A stretch of 49,070 bases of DNA from Candidatus Onthomonas avicola (lineage in GTDB: Bacteria; Bacillota; Clostridia; Oscillospirales; Oscillospiraceae), in contig DVJB01000016.1 in assembly GCA_018710845.1 (NCBI GenBank), positions 1-49,070 of the forward strand, in the 5' to 3' direction. A program made the position numbers and the translations under genes. The notes under the pieces are model-generated. The model was not told where the DNA came from. It worked only from the letters and a program-made list of their open reading frames with translations, and did not search any database. The number at the start of each line of letters is the position of its first letter. The first letter of the stretch is position 1. This document shows, piece by piece, positions 1 through 7,770 of the stretch.

Positions 1-1
1 G

Positions 2-340
2 GTAGAAAATACTACCTCAGATATTGCGCCGTTTTCTACGACAACGACGAAATCTAAGCGGAGTACATATTATTCTGCCAGTGATGAGGCGCAGTGGTAT
101 GTAATGGTGACCGGGAAATTTACCTATGGTGACGGCTATGCCAAATGCACCTCATCTTCCGTTTCTACCAAGGTTTACAATACTAAAAATTGGAAGATCA
201 CGCATAAGGCTAGCACCTATTACCGGAATCAGGCGAGCGCCAGCGTGACGGTGAATCAGCTGCGCGATAATGGAAGCGTGGTGCAGACCATGTACCGCAC
301 GGTCACCTTGACCTGTAGCGCGGACGGCACGTTCTCCTGA
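2..340 (+). CDS. Secreted hypothetical protein, C-terminal part (5' end outside window)
   Basis: The reading frame is open from the left edge to a TGA at 338-340, so only the last 112 residues are seen. They are rich in Ser, Thr, Tyr and Lys, with alternating polar and hydrophobic positions typical of a small exported beta-sheet protein. Two cysteines are visible (KCTSS near the middle and LTCSA near the end). There is no membrane segment or catalytic motif. An internal ATG at 104 has no convincing ribosome binding site, so the true start lies upstream. I do not recognise a family. The next gene follows after 15 bases and may be co-transcribed. Confidence 0.55.
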   Translation, partial: VENTTSDIAPFSTTTTKSKRSTYYSASDEAQWYVMVTGKFTYGDGYAKCTSSSVSTKVYNTKNWKITHKASTYYRNQASASVTVNQLRDNGSVVQTMYRTVTLTCSADGTFS

Positions 341-355
341 CCGGGTTGACGGCCT

Positions 356-769
356 ATGCTGAACCCTGATGCGCGTGACTATCTGAGGAACGTGCGAAAG
401 CGGCTGCCGATGCGCGGAGACGCTGAGGAGAGATATCTGGAGCAGCTTGAGATGTCGCTCTCGGACTACTGCGCGGAAAACGGCCCGAAGTCCGCCGCAG
501 AGATCGTGGAGGCGTTTGGGAGCCCGCAGGCTGTCGTGGACGCCTATCTGTCAGAGCTGGATACCGGCCAGGTCATCCGCCACGCGGACATCCGAAAGCC
601 GGTCAGGGCCTGCATGCTGGCGGCGCTGACCGCCGTGCTGCTCGCAGCTCTGACTGCCGGCGTTGCGGCGTTCTGGTGCGCGGAGGAGTCCAGAATCATC
701 GAGTCCTATGACGCGCCGACCTATTTTTCCGCAGAGGCCCTGCCGGAGGAAGAGAATCCGCCGGGCTGA
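356..769 (+). CDS. Small membrane protein with N-terminal HAAS/DUF1700-like domain (DUF6120-like)
   Basis: This 137-residue protein has a soluble helical N-terminus (residues 1-75) resembling the HAAS/DUF1700 type, with a regularly spaced run ending in the AFGSPQAVVDAYLSEL motif. One hydrophobic helix follows at about residues 82-107, then a short acidic tail. Such proteins are common in Firmicutes, often next to PadR regulators or small exported proteins. Here it directly follows the gene for a secreted protein, which suggests an operon. The ribosome binding site before the ATG is poor, so translation may be coupled to the upstream gene. No enzymatic function is indicated. The family assignment is from general sequence character. 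Confidence 0.6.
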   Translation: MLNPDARDYLRNVRKRLPMRGDAEERYLEQLEMSLSDYCAENGPKSAAEIVEAFGSPQAVVDAYLSELDTGQVIRHADIRKPVRACMLAALTAVLLAALTAGVAAFWCAEESRIIESYDAPTYFSAEALPEEENPPG

Positions 770-807
770 GGCCGGGCGCGGATACCGTTACGATTCCTGA
801 AGAGCAC

Positions 808-854
808 AAAACACCCTCCTGCCATCCCGCAGCGATGGCAGGGCGGGTGTTTTT
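808..854 (+). terminator. Rho-independent terminator
   Basis: An inverted repeat with arms at 808-826 and 834-853 forms a long stem around CCGCAGC and ends in a T run at 850-854. It closes the two-gene unit ending at 769. Confidence 0.8.
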
Positions 855-950
855 CTGTTCGGAGGTGCATTTCCAGACAGCGCTCCGCCGGGCGGAGGAG
901 GTCAGGCCGGATTAGGCCAAATGGCAGGAAAATTATAGATATACCCGGAA

Positions 951-992
951 AACAAAAAGAAACGGCTGAAATCTCAACGAAATCAGCCGTTT
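951..992 (-). terminator. Terminator downstream of tRNA-Arg (minus strand)
   Basis: The arms AAACGGCTGA (960-969) and TCAGCCGTTT (983-992) form a perfect 10-bp stem. On the minus strand it is followed by a T-rich stretch (complement of 951-959). It lies just downstream of the tRNA. Confidence 0.75.
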
Positions 993-999
993 CCCGCAC

Positions 1000-1072
1000 T
1001 ACGCCCGAAGGGACTCGAACCCCCAGTAACCAGAACCGGAATCTGGTGCCTTATCCATTAGACCACGGGCGC
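1000..1072 (-). tRNA. tRNA-Arg (anticodon CCG)
   Basis: On the minus strand the acceptor arms GCGCCCG and CGGGCGU pair (with a terminal G-U), followed by discriminator A. The D arm has the AAUGGAUAAGG loop type. The anticodon arm is CCAGA/UCUGG closing the loop UUCCGGU, giving anticodon CCG, which reads CGG (Arg). The T arm contains the GGUUCGAGUCC core. No CCA is encoded, as is usual for many Firmicute tRNAs. The 73-nt length is normal. There is no adjacent integrase or repeated 3' end suggesting an attachment site. Confidence 0.95.
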
Positions 1073-1198
1073 ATATCGCGGCGCTTTTAAGCGCTCAACT
1101 ATTATAGCAACATTGGGCGAAAATGTAAAGGGGCAATCGAACGGATTTTTCAAAAAGCGGAGAGAGACCGTCACCGGCCGCTCCGGACCGTGCGGCCC

Positions 1199-1227
1199 TT
1201 GACGAAATTTATTCCCTCTGCTAAGAT
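1199..1227 (+). promoter_or_regulatory. Sigma-A promoter of the Sel1-repeat genes
   Basis: TTGACG at 1199-1204 and TAAGAT at 1222-1227 are separated by 17 bp, a near-consensus sigma-A promoter. It lies about 90 bp before the ATG at 1319. This argues against translation starting at the in-frame codon at 1190, which is upstream of the promoter. Confidence 0.75.
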
Positions 1228-1318
1228 TTCAATATCTATTTCTTCATTTGCAAAAGAATCACAGGAAAATCGGGCGCGCCGCGCGGGAAAGGCGGCAGAG
1301 GGGAGTGGAGGCGATAGT

Positions 1319-2596
1319 ATGAGCGGTAAGTGCCCAATTTGCGACGAGGCGCTCCGGAGCGGCCTCTGCCCGGTTTGCGGCTATGATGAGTCCCGGGACT
1401 ATGAGCGGTGGCCCACACTGCAGGTGATTCCGGACGGGATGCGGGCCATGCCGGTGCAGGCGGGGATCATCGACGTGGAGATGGAGCTGAGCCGGATTCG
1501 GGCGGAGGAGGACCCGGCGAAGCGCCGGGCAATCTGCTCCGGATGGTACCGCGCGGCCGGCCGGGGCAGCGCGGAGGCGCAGTATTGTCTGGGCTGCTGC
1601 TGCGCATACGGGATCGGCGTGGATCAGGACATCGGAAAAGCCGCCGCCTGGTATCGCAAGGCGGCCGAACAGGGCTATACGCCCGCACAGAAGCGCCTGG
1701 GCGACTGTTTTTCCTATGGGCGCGGCGTGGAACAGGACGACGCGCGTGCGGCGCAATGGTATCGGAAGGCGGCGGAGCAGGGATACCCGGCGGCGCAGAA
1801 CGATTTGGGCGACTGCTATCGCTGCGGGCGCGGCGTGGAGCGGGACGAGGCGCGCGCCGCGGCGTGGTACCGGCGCGCGGCCGAGCAGGGGGACATGTGG
1901 GCGCAGGGCGCGCTGGGCAACTGCTATTACTACGGGCGCGGCGTGGAACGGGATGAGACGAGTGCCGCCCTGTGGTACCAGCGCGCGGCGGAGCAGGGAC
2001 ACCCGACGGCCCGGAAGCGGCTGAGCGCCCCCGAACTGCAGCGGAAGCTGGGAGATTACTATTACCGGCAGGGAGACACGGCGAAAAGTGCGAAAAGAGC
2101 GGCCCTGTGGTACCGGCGCGCGGCGGTGCAGGGCGACGTGTGGGCCCAGAAGCGCCTGGGCGGCTGCTACCGCGCCGGCCGGGGCGTCACGCGGGATGAC
2201 GCGCGGGCCCTGCTGTGGTATCAGCGCGCGGCCGAGCAGGGCGACGCCGAGGCGCAGGAGATGGTGGGAGACTGCTGCTGGCGCGGGGAGGGCACACCCC
2301 GGAATCCGGTCGCGGCGGCCGGGTGGTACCGGCGGGCGGCCGGGCAGAACGCCGCGTCCGCGCGGGCGAAGCTGGACGATCCCGCGTTCCAGTTTGCCCT
2401 GGGCAGCTGCTATCATGAGGGCGCGCAGACGGAGAAGGATGAGGAGATGGCCGCCCGGTGCTATCAGCGGGCGGCGGAACAGGGCCACCGGGGCGCGATG
2501 GAGGCCCTGAGCCGCTGCTACCGGCTGGGGCTCGGCGTGCGCCGGGACCTGACCCAGGCGGCGAAGTGGCAGCTCCGGGCAAAGAAGGGGCTGTAA
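1319..2596 (+). CDS. Zinc-ribbon Sel1-repeat protein A
   Basis: This 425-residue protein starts at ATG 1319, behind GGAGTGGAGG and downstream of the promoter at 1199. The first ~20 residues form a zinc ribbon with two CxxC pairs (CPIC and CPVC). They are followed by the conserved SRDYERWPTLQ segment shared with the next gene. From about residue 75 to the end there are nine Sel1-like repeats of about 36 residues, each ending in variants of WYRKAAEQG; two are irregular. Sel1 repeats form alpha-solenoids that mediate protein-protein contacts. No signal peptide or catalytic residue is visible, so a cytoplasmic scaffold role is likely. It is a paralogue of the gene at 2657 and probably shares its transcript. 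Confidence 0.85.
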   Translation: MSGKCPICDEALRSGLCPVCGYDESRDYERWPTLQVIPDGMRAMPVQAGIIDVEMELSRIRAEEDPAKRRAICSGWYRAAGRGSAEAQYCLGCCCAYGIGVDQDIGKAAAWYRKAAEQGYTPAQKRLGDCFSYGRGVEQDDARAAQWYRKAAEQGYPAAQNDLGDCYRCGRGVERDEARAAAWYRRAAEQGDMWAQGALGNCYYYGRGVERDETSAALWYQRAAEQGHPTARKRLSAPELQRKLGDYYYRQGDTAKSAKRAALWYRRAAVQGDVWAQKRLGGCYRAGRGVTRDDARALLWYQRAAEQGDAEAQEMVGDCCWRGEGTPRNPVAAAGWYRRAAGQNAASARAKLDDPAFQFALGSCYHEGAQTEKDEEMAARCYQRAAEQGHRGAMEALSRCYRLGLGVRRDLTQAAKWQLRAKKGL

Positions 2597-2656
2597 GAAA
2601 GGGCTGCGCTCCGTCCGGGGCGCGGCGGCGGAGACGGGAGAGGAGCGGGAGACAAG

Positions 2657-4846
2657 ATGAGCGGACAGAGGAGATGCCCGATCTGCAGTGAGACGCTCCG
2701 GAGCGGCCTATGCCCGGCCTGCGGCTATGACGTGTCCCGGGACTATGCACGCTGGCCTACGTTACAGCCGCTTCCGGACCGGCTGCGGACTGTGCCGGGG
2801 CGCGTTCCAGAGGAGACCTGGGGCATCCGGGTGGAACAGAGCGTAATAGATCGGTACCGGAAGGCGGCGGAACAGGGCCGTGCCAGTGCGCAATGCGAGC
2901 TGGCACGCCGCTATTATCAAGGTGACGGGGTAGAACAGGATGCGCAGCAGGCGGTCAAATGGTACCGGAAGGCGGCGGAACAGGGGTATCCCATGGCGGA
3001 GTACGGCCTAGGGCTCTGCTACGTCGAGGGCCGCGGCGTGGAGCAGGATTTCGAGCAGGGATTGAAATGGTGGCAGCGGGCGGCGGAAGAGGGAAGCGCA
3101 GAGGCGAGCTTCCGGTTGGGCTTCCATTATTTCTATATAAAGCGCGATGAGGAGCAGGCGGTCAGGTGGTACCGGAAGGCGGCGGAGCAGGGGCATGCCG
3201 GCGCGCAGTCCCGGCTGGGCAAATGCTATTATGACGGCACCGGCGTGGCGCGGGACTACCGGCAGGCGGTCAGATGGTACCGCAAGGCGGCGCGGCAGGG
3301 GAATGCAAACGCCCAGAATTATCTGGGTATCTGCTATTTCCGGGGCAACGGCGTGGAGCAGAGTTACGCCCAGGCGGTCAGGTGGTACCGCAAGGCGGCA
3401 GAGCTGGGACAGACCGGTGCGCAGTGCAATCTGGGTGTCTGCTATTTTAACGGCACCGGCGTGGAGAAAGACTACGTCCAGGCGGTCTACTGGTATCAAA
3501 AGGCGGCGGAACAGGGGGAACCGGAGTCGCAAAACCATCTGGGCAACTGTTACGCCGGCGGCATTGGCGTGGCGCGGGACGACAGCCAGGCGGTCCAATG
3601 GTACCGCAAGGCGGCGGAACAGGGAAGCGACTGCGCGCAGTACAATTTGGGCAGCTGTTATTTTAACGGCCTGGGCGTGGCGCAGGACTACGTCCAGGCG
3701 GTCGAGTGGTACCGGAGAGCGGCGCAGCGGGGAAATGCGGTAGCGCAAAACCGGCTGGGCTATTGCTATGCCAACGGCCTGGGCGTGGCGCAGGACGACG
3801 CCAAGGCGGTCATCTGGTACCGCAAGGCGGCGGACCGAGGGGAGCCGGCCGCGCAGCAAAACCTGGGCCTGTGTTACTTCAACGGCACCGGCGTGGCACA
3901 GGACCGCAGCCAGGCGGTCCACTGGTTCCAGAAGGCGGCGCAGCAGGGGGAGATGAACGCACAGCACAATTTGGGTTTTTGCTATCTCAATGGCGCCGGC
4001 GTCGAGCTGGATTACGTCCAAGCGGTCAAATGGTTCCGAAAGGCGGCGGAGCAGGGGTACGCCGCTTCGCAATTCGATCTGGGCCTGTGTTACTTCCATG
4101 GCGCCGGTGTGGTGCAGGATATGAGGCAGGCAGTCCAGTGGTACCGAAAGGCGGCGGAGCAGGGTGAGCCGACCGCGCAATACCATCTGGGCAACTGCTA
4201 TTTGGAAGGCACCGGCGTGAGGCAGGATGACGGGCAGGCGGCCCTGTGGTACCGCAAAGCGGCCAATCAGGGGCAAGCCGGTGCGCAATACAGCCTGGGC
4301 CGCTGCTATTTCAATGGCACCGGCGTGGGCCGGGACGAGAGGCAGGCGGTGACGTGGTACCGCGAGGCGGCCAAGCAGGGGGAACCGGACGCACAGTGCG
4401 ATTTGGGCCGTTGCTATTTCGACGGCACCGGTGTGGAACGGGATTACGGCCAGGCAGCCCAATGGTATCGCAAAGCGGCAGAACAAGGCCACGCCGGCGC
4501 GCAGTACAGCCTGGGCAATTGCTATTTCAACGGCGTCGGCGTGGGACAGGACGGTGCACAAGCGGTCCAATGGTATCGCAAGGCGGCGGAGCAGGGAAAC
4601 GTCAACGCGCAATATGACCTGGGCGAATGCTGTTACTACGGCCATGGGATGAAGCAAGATTATGAACAGGCGGTGCTGTGGTACCGTGAGGCGGCAGAGC
4701 AGGGTTCCGGGGCCGCGATGGAGATGCTGAGCCGCTGTTACCGGCTGGGGCTGGGGGTGCGCCGGAACCTGGTCCAGTCGGCGATGTGGCAATTGCGGGC
4801 AAAGCGGGGGCAATCGGGAGAGAGCGGCGCCGGGAAGCGGCCCTGA
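2657..4846 (+). CDS. Zinc-ribbon Sel1-repeat protein B (18 repeats)
   Basis: This 729-residue paralogue of the preceding gene has the same start (MSG, two CxxC pairs, SRDYARWPTLQ) and the same C-terminal repeat (LSRCYRLGLGVRR). Between them I count 18 tandem Sel1-like repeats of 36 residues, with signature LGxCYFNGTGVxxDxxQAVxWYRKAAEQG-type spacing. One repeat (around 3097-3190) lacks the central glycine loop. The solenoid should be long and curved, with each unit contributing a helix pair. The start ATG 2657 follows GGGAGACAAG. The DNA repeats at a 108-bp period with high identity, consistent with repeat expansion by recombination. The function is unknown beyond probable scaffolding. Confidence 0.88.
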   Translation: MSGQRRCPICSETLRSGLCPACGYDVSRDYARWPTLQPLPDRLRTVPGRVPEETWGIRVEQSVIDRYRKAAEQGRASAQCELARRYYQGDGVEQDAQQAVKWYRKAAEQGYPMAEYGLGLCYVEGRGVEQDFEQGLKWWQRAAEEGSAEASFRLGFHYFYIKRDEEQAVRWYRKAAEQGHAGAQSRLGKCYYDGTGVARDYRQAVRWYRKAARQGNANAQNYLGICYFRGNGVEQSYAQAVRWYRKAAELGQTGAQCNLGVCYFNGTGVEKDYVQAVYWYQKAAEQGEPESQNHLGNCYAGGIGVARDDSQAVQWYRKAAEQGSDCAQYNLGSCYFNGLGVAQDYVQAVEWYRRAAQRGNAVAQNRLGYCYANGLGVAQDDAKAVIWYRKAADRGEPAAQQNLGLCYFNGTGVAQDRSQAVHWFQKAAQQGEMNAQHNLGFCYLNGAGVELDYVQAVKWFRKAAEQGYAASQFDLGLCYFHGAGVVQDMRQAVQWYRKAAEQGEPTAQYHLGNCYLEGTGVRQDDGQAALWYRKAANQGQAGAQYSLGRCYFNGTGVGRDERQAVTWYREAAKQGEPDAQCDLGRCYFDGTGVERDYGQAAQWYRKAAEQGHAGAQYSLGNCYFNGVGVGQDGAQAVQWYRKAAEQGNVNAQYDLGECCYYGHGMKQDYEQAVLWYREAAEQGSGAAMEMLSRCYRLGLGVRRNLVQSAMWQLRAKRGQSGESGAGKRP

Positions 4847-4943
4847 GTCCTGTTCAGTAGCCAGGCAATTGTGACGCCGCTGCGCTGCAAAACGGCCTGG
4901 ATGCCGGCCCGGACCGGAGAGCCTGCGGCCCGCCGCGGGAAAC

Positions 4944-4972
4944 TTGTAAAAAAAGCGGTTTCATGCTATACT
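4944..4972 (+). promoter_or_regulatory. Sigma-A promoter of the DivIVA-like gene
   Basis: TTGTAA (4944-4949) and TATACT (4967-4972) lie 17 bp apart, about 48 bp before the GTG start at 5021. No clear terminator separates it from the Sel1 genes. Confidence 0.65.
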
Positions 4973-5020
4973 CCATTCAGAACATGCCATCTATTTTGAG
5001 TTGACGAGGGAGGAACCCCT

Positions 5021-5785
5021 GTGGAGCAGAGCAAGCAGTTTCGGACCGCCGGATTTGGCGGCTTTCACCGCCAGGATGTCCTGGACTACATCCAGCGCAC
5101 CACCAAGGAGCAGAGCGAAAAGCGCGAGGAGCTGACCCGGGCCCTCACGGAGGCGGAGGCCCGCGAGGCGGCCCTGCGCGCGTCCAACGCCGACCTGCAG
5201 TCCGAGCGGGACGAGGCGCTGGAAAAGCTCCGGACACTGGAGCAGGAGCGCGAGAGCTGGCAGCTTCCGGAGGGGGAGAGTGTCCCCGACCTGCTCGCGG
5301 AGCTGGAGGAGCTGCGCGGCCAGGCCGGGCGCTACGCCCAGATGAAGAGCGACTACGCCGAGATGGAGATTGAGGCGCGCGAGCGCGCGAACCACCTGAT
5401 CTCCGCGGCCGAGGCGGAGGCGTCCCGGCTGACCGGCGAGGCCCGCGCGGAGGCGGACGCCCTGCTCGCGGCCGCCCGGAGCGAGGCGGAGGGCCTCACT
5501 GTGCGCACGCAGGCCGAGTGCGACAACCGTCTGGCAGAGGCGGCCGGTGAGGCAGAGCGGCTGCTGCGCGGCGCGCGTGACGAGGCGCGTCAGACGCAGG
5601 AGCAGCTGCGCGAGCGGCTCGCGCGCACCAACCGCGACTTCTATACCGGCAGCGCCGATCTCACCGCCAGCGTGACCCAGGCCCTGCGCGAGGTGGAGCG
5701 GCTGCGCCAGAACCTGGCCGACCTCTCCGCTGTCTTTGAGGAAAATGCCCGCGCGGTGGAGGAGCTGTGCGGGGAGGACAAGTGA
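5021..5785 (+). CDS. DivIVA-like coiled-coil protein
   Basis: This 254-residue protein starts with GTG at 5021, behind GAGGGAGG. Residues 8-24 (FRTAGFGGFHRQDVLDYIQ) resemble the N-terminal lipid-binding motif of DivIVA/GpsB proteins, in which a short helix-turn precedes a coiled coil. The remainder to about residue 225 is almost pure coiled coil rich in Glu, Ala, Arg and Leu. DivIVA-type proteins bind curved membrane and recruit division or polar factors, but this one is probably a divergent family member and its partner is not evident. It may be co-transcribed with the fumarase-type subunit at 5832. Coiled-coil composition alone would fit other structural proteins, so only the N-terminal motif supports the call. 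Confidence 0.65.
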   Translation: MEQSKQFRTAGFGGFHRQDVLDYIQRTTKEQSEKREELTRALTEAEAREAALRASNADLQSERDEALEKLRTLEQERESWQLPEGESVPDLLAELEELRGQAGRYAQMKSDYAEMEIEARERANHLISAAEAEASRLTGEARAEADALLAAARSEAEGLTVRTQAECDNRLAEAAGEAERLLRGARDEARQTQEQLRERLARTNRDFYTGSADLTASVTQALREVERLRQNLADLSAVFEENARAVEELCGEDK

Positions 5786-5831
5786 CGGCCCGGCGGCGAG
5801 CGCGCGCCGGCGCGAAGGGGAGGATTTGACC

Positions 5832-6389
5832 ATGTCACAGACCTGGCAGCTGCATACCGATCAGCTCCCGGAGACCGCCGCCCGGCTGCGCGCCGGGGAC
5901 CGCGTCCTGCTCTCCGGGACGATCTACACCGCCCGCGACGCGGCGCACAAGCGGCTGTTCCAGCTGCTCGACGCGGGAGAGCCGCTCCCCCTGCCGCTGC
6001 GCGGGGCGGTCATCTATTACGCCGGCCCCACACCCGCCCAGCAGGGGATGGCCGTGGGCGCCTGCGGCCCCACCACCTCCAGCCGGATGAACGGCTTCGC
6101 CCCCCGGCTGCTCGACCTCGGACTGACGGCGATCATCGGCAAGGGCCAGATGGACGAGGCGGTGCGCGCCGCGCTCAGCCGCAACCGGGCCTGCTACTTC
6201 GCCGCGGTGGGCGGCGCGGGCGCGCTGATCGCCCGGTGCATCCGCTCGGCAGAGGTCATCGCCTTCGAGGACCTGGGCTGCGAGTCCATCAAGCGGATGC
6301 GGATTGAGGACCTGCCGCTCACCGTCGCCATGGACTGCACCGGCAGCAGCCTCTACGAGACCGGACGCGCCGCCTATGAGAGGCGCTGA
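5832..6389 (+). CDS. Class I fumarase / L-tartrate dehydratase beta-subunit protein
   Basis: This 185-residue protein has the expected length for the separate beta subunit of the two-subunit Fe-S hydro-lyases (fumarate hydratase class I, L(+)-tartrate dehydratase TtdB). Typical segments are LRAGDRVLLSGTIYTARDAAHKR, GAVIYYAGPTP, VGACGPTTSSRMN and IIGKGQM. The alpha subunit, which carries the [4Fe-4S] cluster, normally lies immediately upstream, but here the neighbour is the DivIVA-like gene. Either the alpha subunit is encoded elsewhere or this subunit has another role. The start ATG 5832 follows AGGGGAGG. A strong terminator follows at 6419. Confidence 0.85.
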   Translation: MSQTWQLHTDQLPETAARLRAGDRVLLSGTIYTARDAAHKRLFQLLDAGEPLPLPLRGAVIYYAGPTPAQQGMAVGACGPTTSSRMNGFAPRLLDLGLTAIIGKGQMDEAVRAALSRNRACYFAAVGGAGALIARCIRSAEVIAFEDLGCESIKRMRIEDLPLTVAMDCTGSSLYETGRAAYERR

Positions 6390-6418
6390 GCGCGCGCCGG
6401 CCAACCTGATGTCCTGAA

Positions 6419-6454
6419 CCCCCGGACGCCTTTTGGTGTCCGGGGGATTTTTTG
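6419..6454 (+). terminator. Rho-independent terminator
   Basis: The arms CCCCCGGAC (6419-6427) and GTCCGGGGG (6438-6446) form a perfect 9-bp stem, followed by ATTTTTTG. Confidence 0.9.
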
Positions 6455-6734
6455 TCTGCGGCGCCGAACCGCAGGGGAAAACCGCCAAATCTCGAGCTTC
6501 TTTTCAAAAATAGAGCGAAACCCGTCAGAGACAGGGCGCTTTTGTCGCTTTGAAATTTCCATATTATGACAGAAATAACGAAAACAGGGAATCATGGAAA
6601 AAGTACGGCTCTCTGCGACAGGTTTCGACCGGGCGGCGTCGGAGCGGGGAATCTGTCAGGGGCGGGCGAAAGGCGTCGGCTTTGCACGCCGCGGCGCATC
6701 GAGCGGTGTCAAAACCGCTCGAAATGTCCTGCGG

Positions 6735-6741
6735 TGTCGAA
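6735..6741 (+). promoter_or_regulatory. Candidate Spo0A box (0A box)
   Basis: TGTCGAA at 6735-6741, followed by AAA, matches the known Spo0A binding core exactly. It lies about 40 bp upstream of the -35 element of the spo0A promoter, which fits autoregulation by Spo0A~P. Confidence 0.6.
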
Positions 6742-6781
6742 AAATGGGGATAAAAAACCGGTAATTATTGGAAGAAAACGG

Positions 6782-6810
6782 TTGCAGACGCCGGTTTGAT
6801 ATGCTAAATT
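6782..6810 (+). promoter_or_regulatory. Candidate spo0A promoter
   Basis: TTGCAG (6782-6787) and TAAATT (6805-6810) are spaced 17 bp and lie 72 bp before the start codon. A sigma-H promoter might also exist, but I cannot identify one with confidence. Confidence 0.5.
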
Positions 6811-6882
6811 ATGAGTAACGGTTCATGGGCCGGAGATGCAGGCTGCATTGGAAAAATTGATGTCATGGAGGGAAAGGAAACA

Positions 6883-7632
6883 ATGAACATGATCAGAGTC
6901 TTGATTGCCGACGCGGACGAGGAGTTTCGGAACAATCTGGCGGCGGAACTGTCCGGAGAGGCGGATATTGAGGTCGCCGGCTCCACCGGAGAGGGCGGAC
7001 GGGTCATCTCTCTGCTGCGCGAGACGGGCGCAGACGTGCTGGTGATGGACCTGGTGCTTTACGGGATGGACGGGCTGGACCTGCTCGAGCAGATCAGCAC
7101 GCAGGAGGCGCGCAAGCCCGGTGTGCTGGTATACTCCAGCTTTGTGACCGGCGGCGTCGCGGCGCGGGCGGCGGAGCTGGGCGCGGATTACTTCCTGGCC
7201 AAGCCCAATCAGGGGCAGGCGGTCATCGAGCGGATCCGCCTGCTGAAGAACAGCAGCACCGTCACCCCGAAGGCATACCGGAATCTGGAGACGCTCATCA
7301 CGTCCATCATTCACGAGATCGGCGTGCCGGCCCATATCAAAGGCTATCAGTACCTGCGCGAGGCGATTTTGATCGCGGTGGACGACATGGATGTCATCAA
7401 CGCCGTCACCAAGGTGCTCTATCCCGAAGTGGCCAAGCGTTACGGCACCACCGCCAGCCGTGTCGAGCGGGCGATTCGCCACGCGATTGAGGTCGCCTGG
7501 GACCGCGGCGACCTGGAGACGCTGCAAAAGTATTTCGGCTATACCGTCTCCAACGCCAAGGGCAAGCCGACCAACTCGGAATTCATCGCCATGATCGCCG
7601 ACCGCCTGCAATTGCAGCGCAAGGAGCGTTGA
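6883..7632 (+). CDS. spo0A: Sporulation transcription factor Spo0A
   Basis: This 249-residue response regulator is the master switch for sporulation. The receiver domain (residues 3-120) has acidic Asp10 and Asp12, phosphoacceptor Asp56 (VLVMDLVL) and Lys107 (FLAKPNQ). The C-terminal effector domain holds the near-invariant Spo0A signatures [20 protein letters not shown] and [18 protein letters not shown], which form the DNA-binding helices. The start ATG 6883 follows GGAGGGAAAGG; an upstream in-frame ATG at 6811 would lie on the promoter. In many clostridia spo0A follows spoIVB, but here it follows a fumarase-type gene. Expression probably depends on the promoter at 6782 and the 0A box at 6735. 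Confidence 0.97.
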   Translation: MNMIRVLIADADEEFRNNLAAELSGEADIEVAGSTGEGGRVISLLRETGADVLVMDLVLYGMDGLDLLEQISTQEARKPGVLVYSSFVTGGVAARAAELGADYFLAKPNQGQAVIERIRLLKNSSTVTPKAYRNLETLITSIIHEIGVPAHIKGYQYLREAILIAVDDMDVINAVTKVLYPEVAKRYGTTASRVERAIRHAIEVAWDRGDLETLQKYFGYTVSNAKGKPTNSEFIAMIADRLQLQRKER

Positions 7633-7644
7633 ATGTACACAGCG

Positions 7645-7691
7645 CCGCGCCTGTTCCCCCTGCCATCCGGGAGGACAGACGCGGTTTTTTT
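7645..7691 (+). terminator. Terminator of spo0A
   Basis: The segments CCGCGCCTGTTCC and GGAGGACAGACGCGG form an imperfect stem followed by seven T residues (7685-7691). Confidence 0.7.
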
Positions 7692-7730
7692 CTGTTTAGG
7701 CGTTTCCCTCTCCCACAGATCGCTCAACTG

Positions 7731-7739
7731 TGGTACAAT
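7731..7739 (+). promoter_or_regulatory. Extended -10 promoter element
   Basis: TGGTACAAT fits the extended -10 pattern TGnTATAAT and lies 31 bp before the epimerase start. No good -35 is visible. The same element occurs before the HAD phosphatase gene (41530). Confidence 0.45.
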
Positions 7740-7770
7740 GAGGACAACCACAAACCGGGGAGGGAGTTCC

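Larger units (their letters stand above)
6455..6882 (+). other. Spo0A upstream intergenic region with inverted repeat
   Basis: This 428-bp stretch has no convincing gene. It carries a perfect 9-bp inverted repeat (arms TCGAGCGGT and ACCGCTCGA at 6699-6722, 6-nt loop GTCAAA), a 0A box at 6735, a weaker 0A-like site TTCGACC at 6624-6630, and a promoter at 6782. Short open frames at 6550-6799 lack ribosome binding sites and family resemblance. Confidence 0.6.

Noticed and set aside
1000-1072. tRNA-Arg as an integration site of a mobile element
   Set aside because: No integrase, no repeated tRNA 3' end and no composition change around it.
1259-2488. Long open frames on the minus strand and in other plus frames of the Sel1 genes
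   Set aside because: They repeat with the 36-residue period of the true frame and have Arg-, Pro- and Gly-rich low-complexity sequence.
2657-4846. 108-bp tandem DNA repeats considered as CRISPR or a noncoding satellite
   Set aside because: The period is in frame with Sel1-like protein repeats; there are no conserved repeat/unique spacer alternation and no cas genes.
6550-6799. Short open frames upstream of spo0A
   Set aside because: They cover the 0A box and promoter, and their translations show no conserved features.
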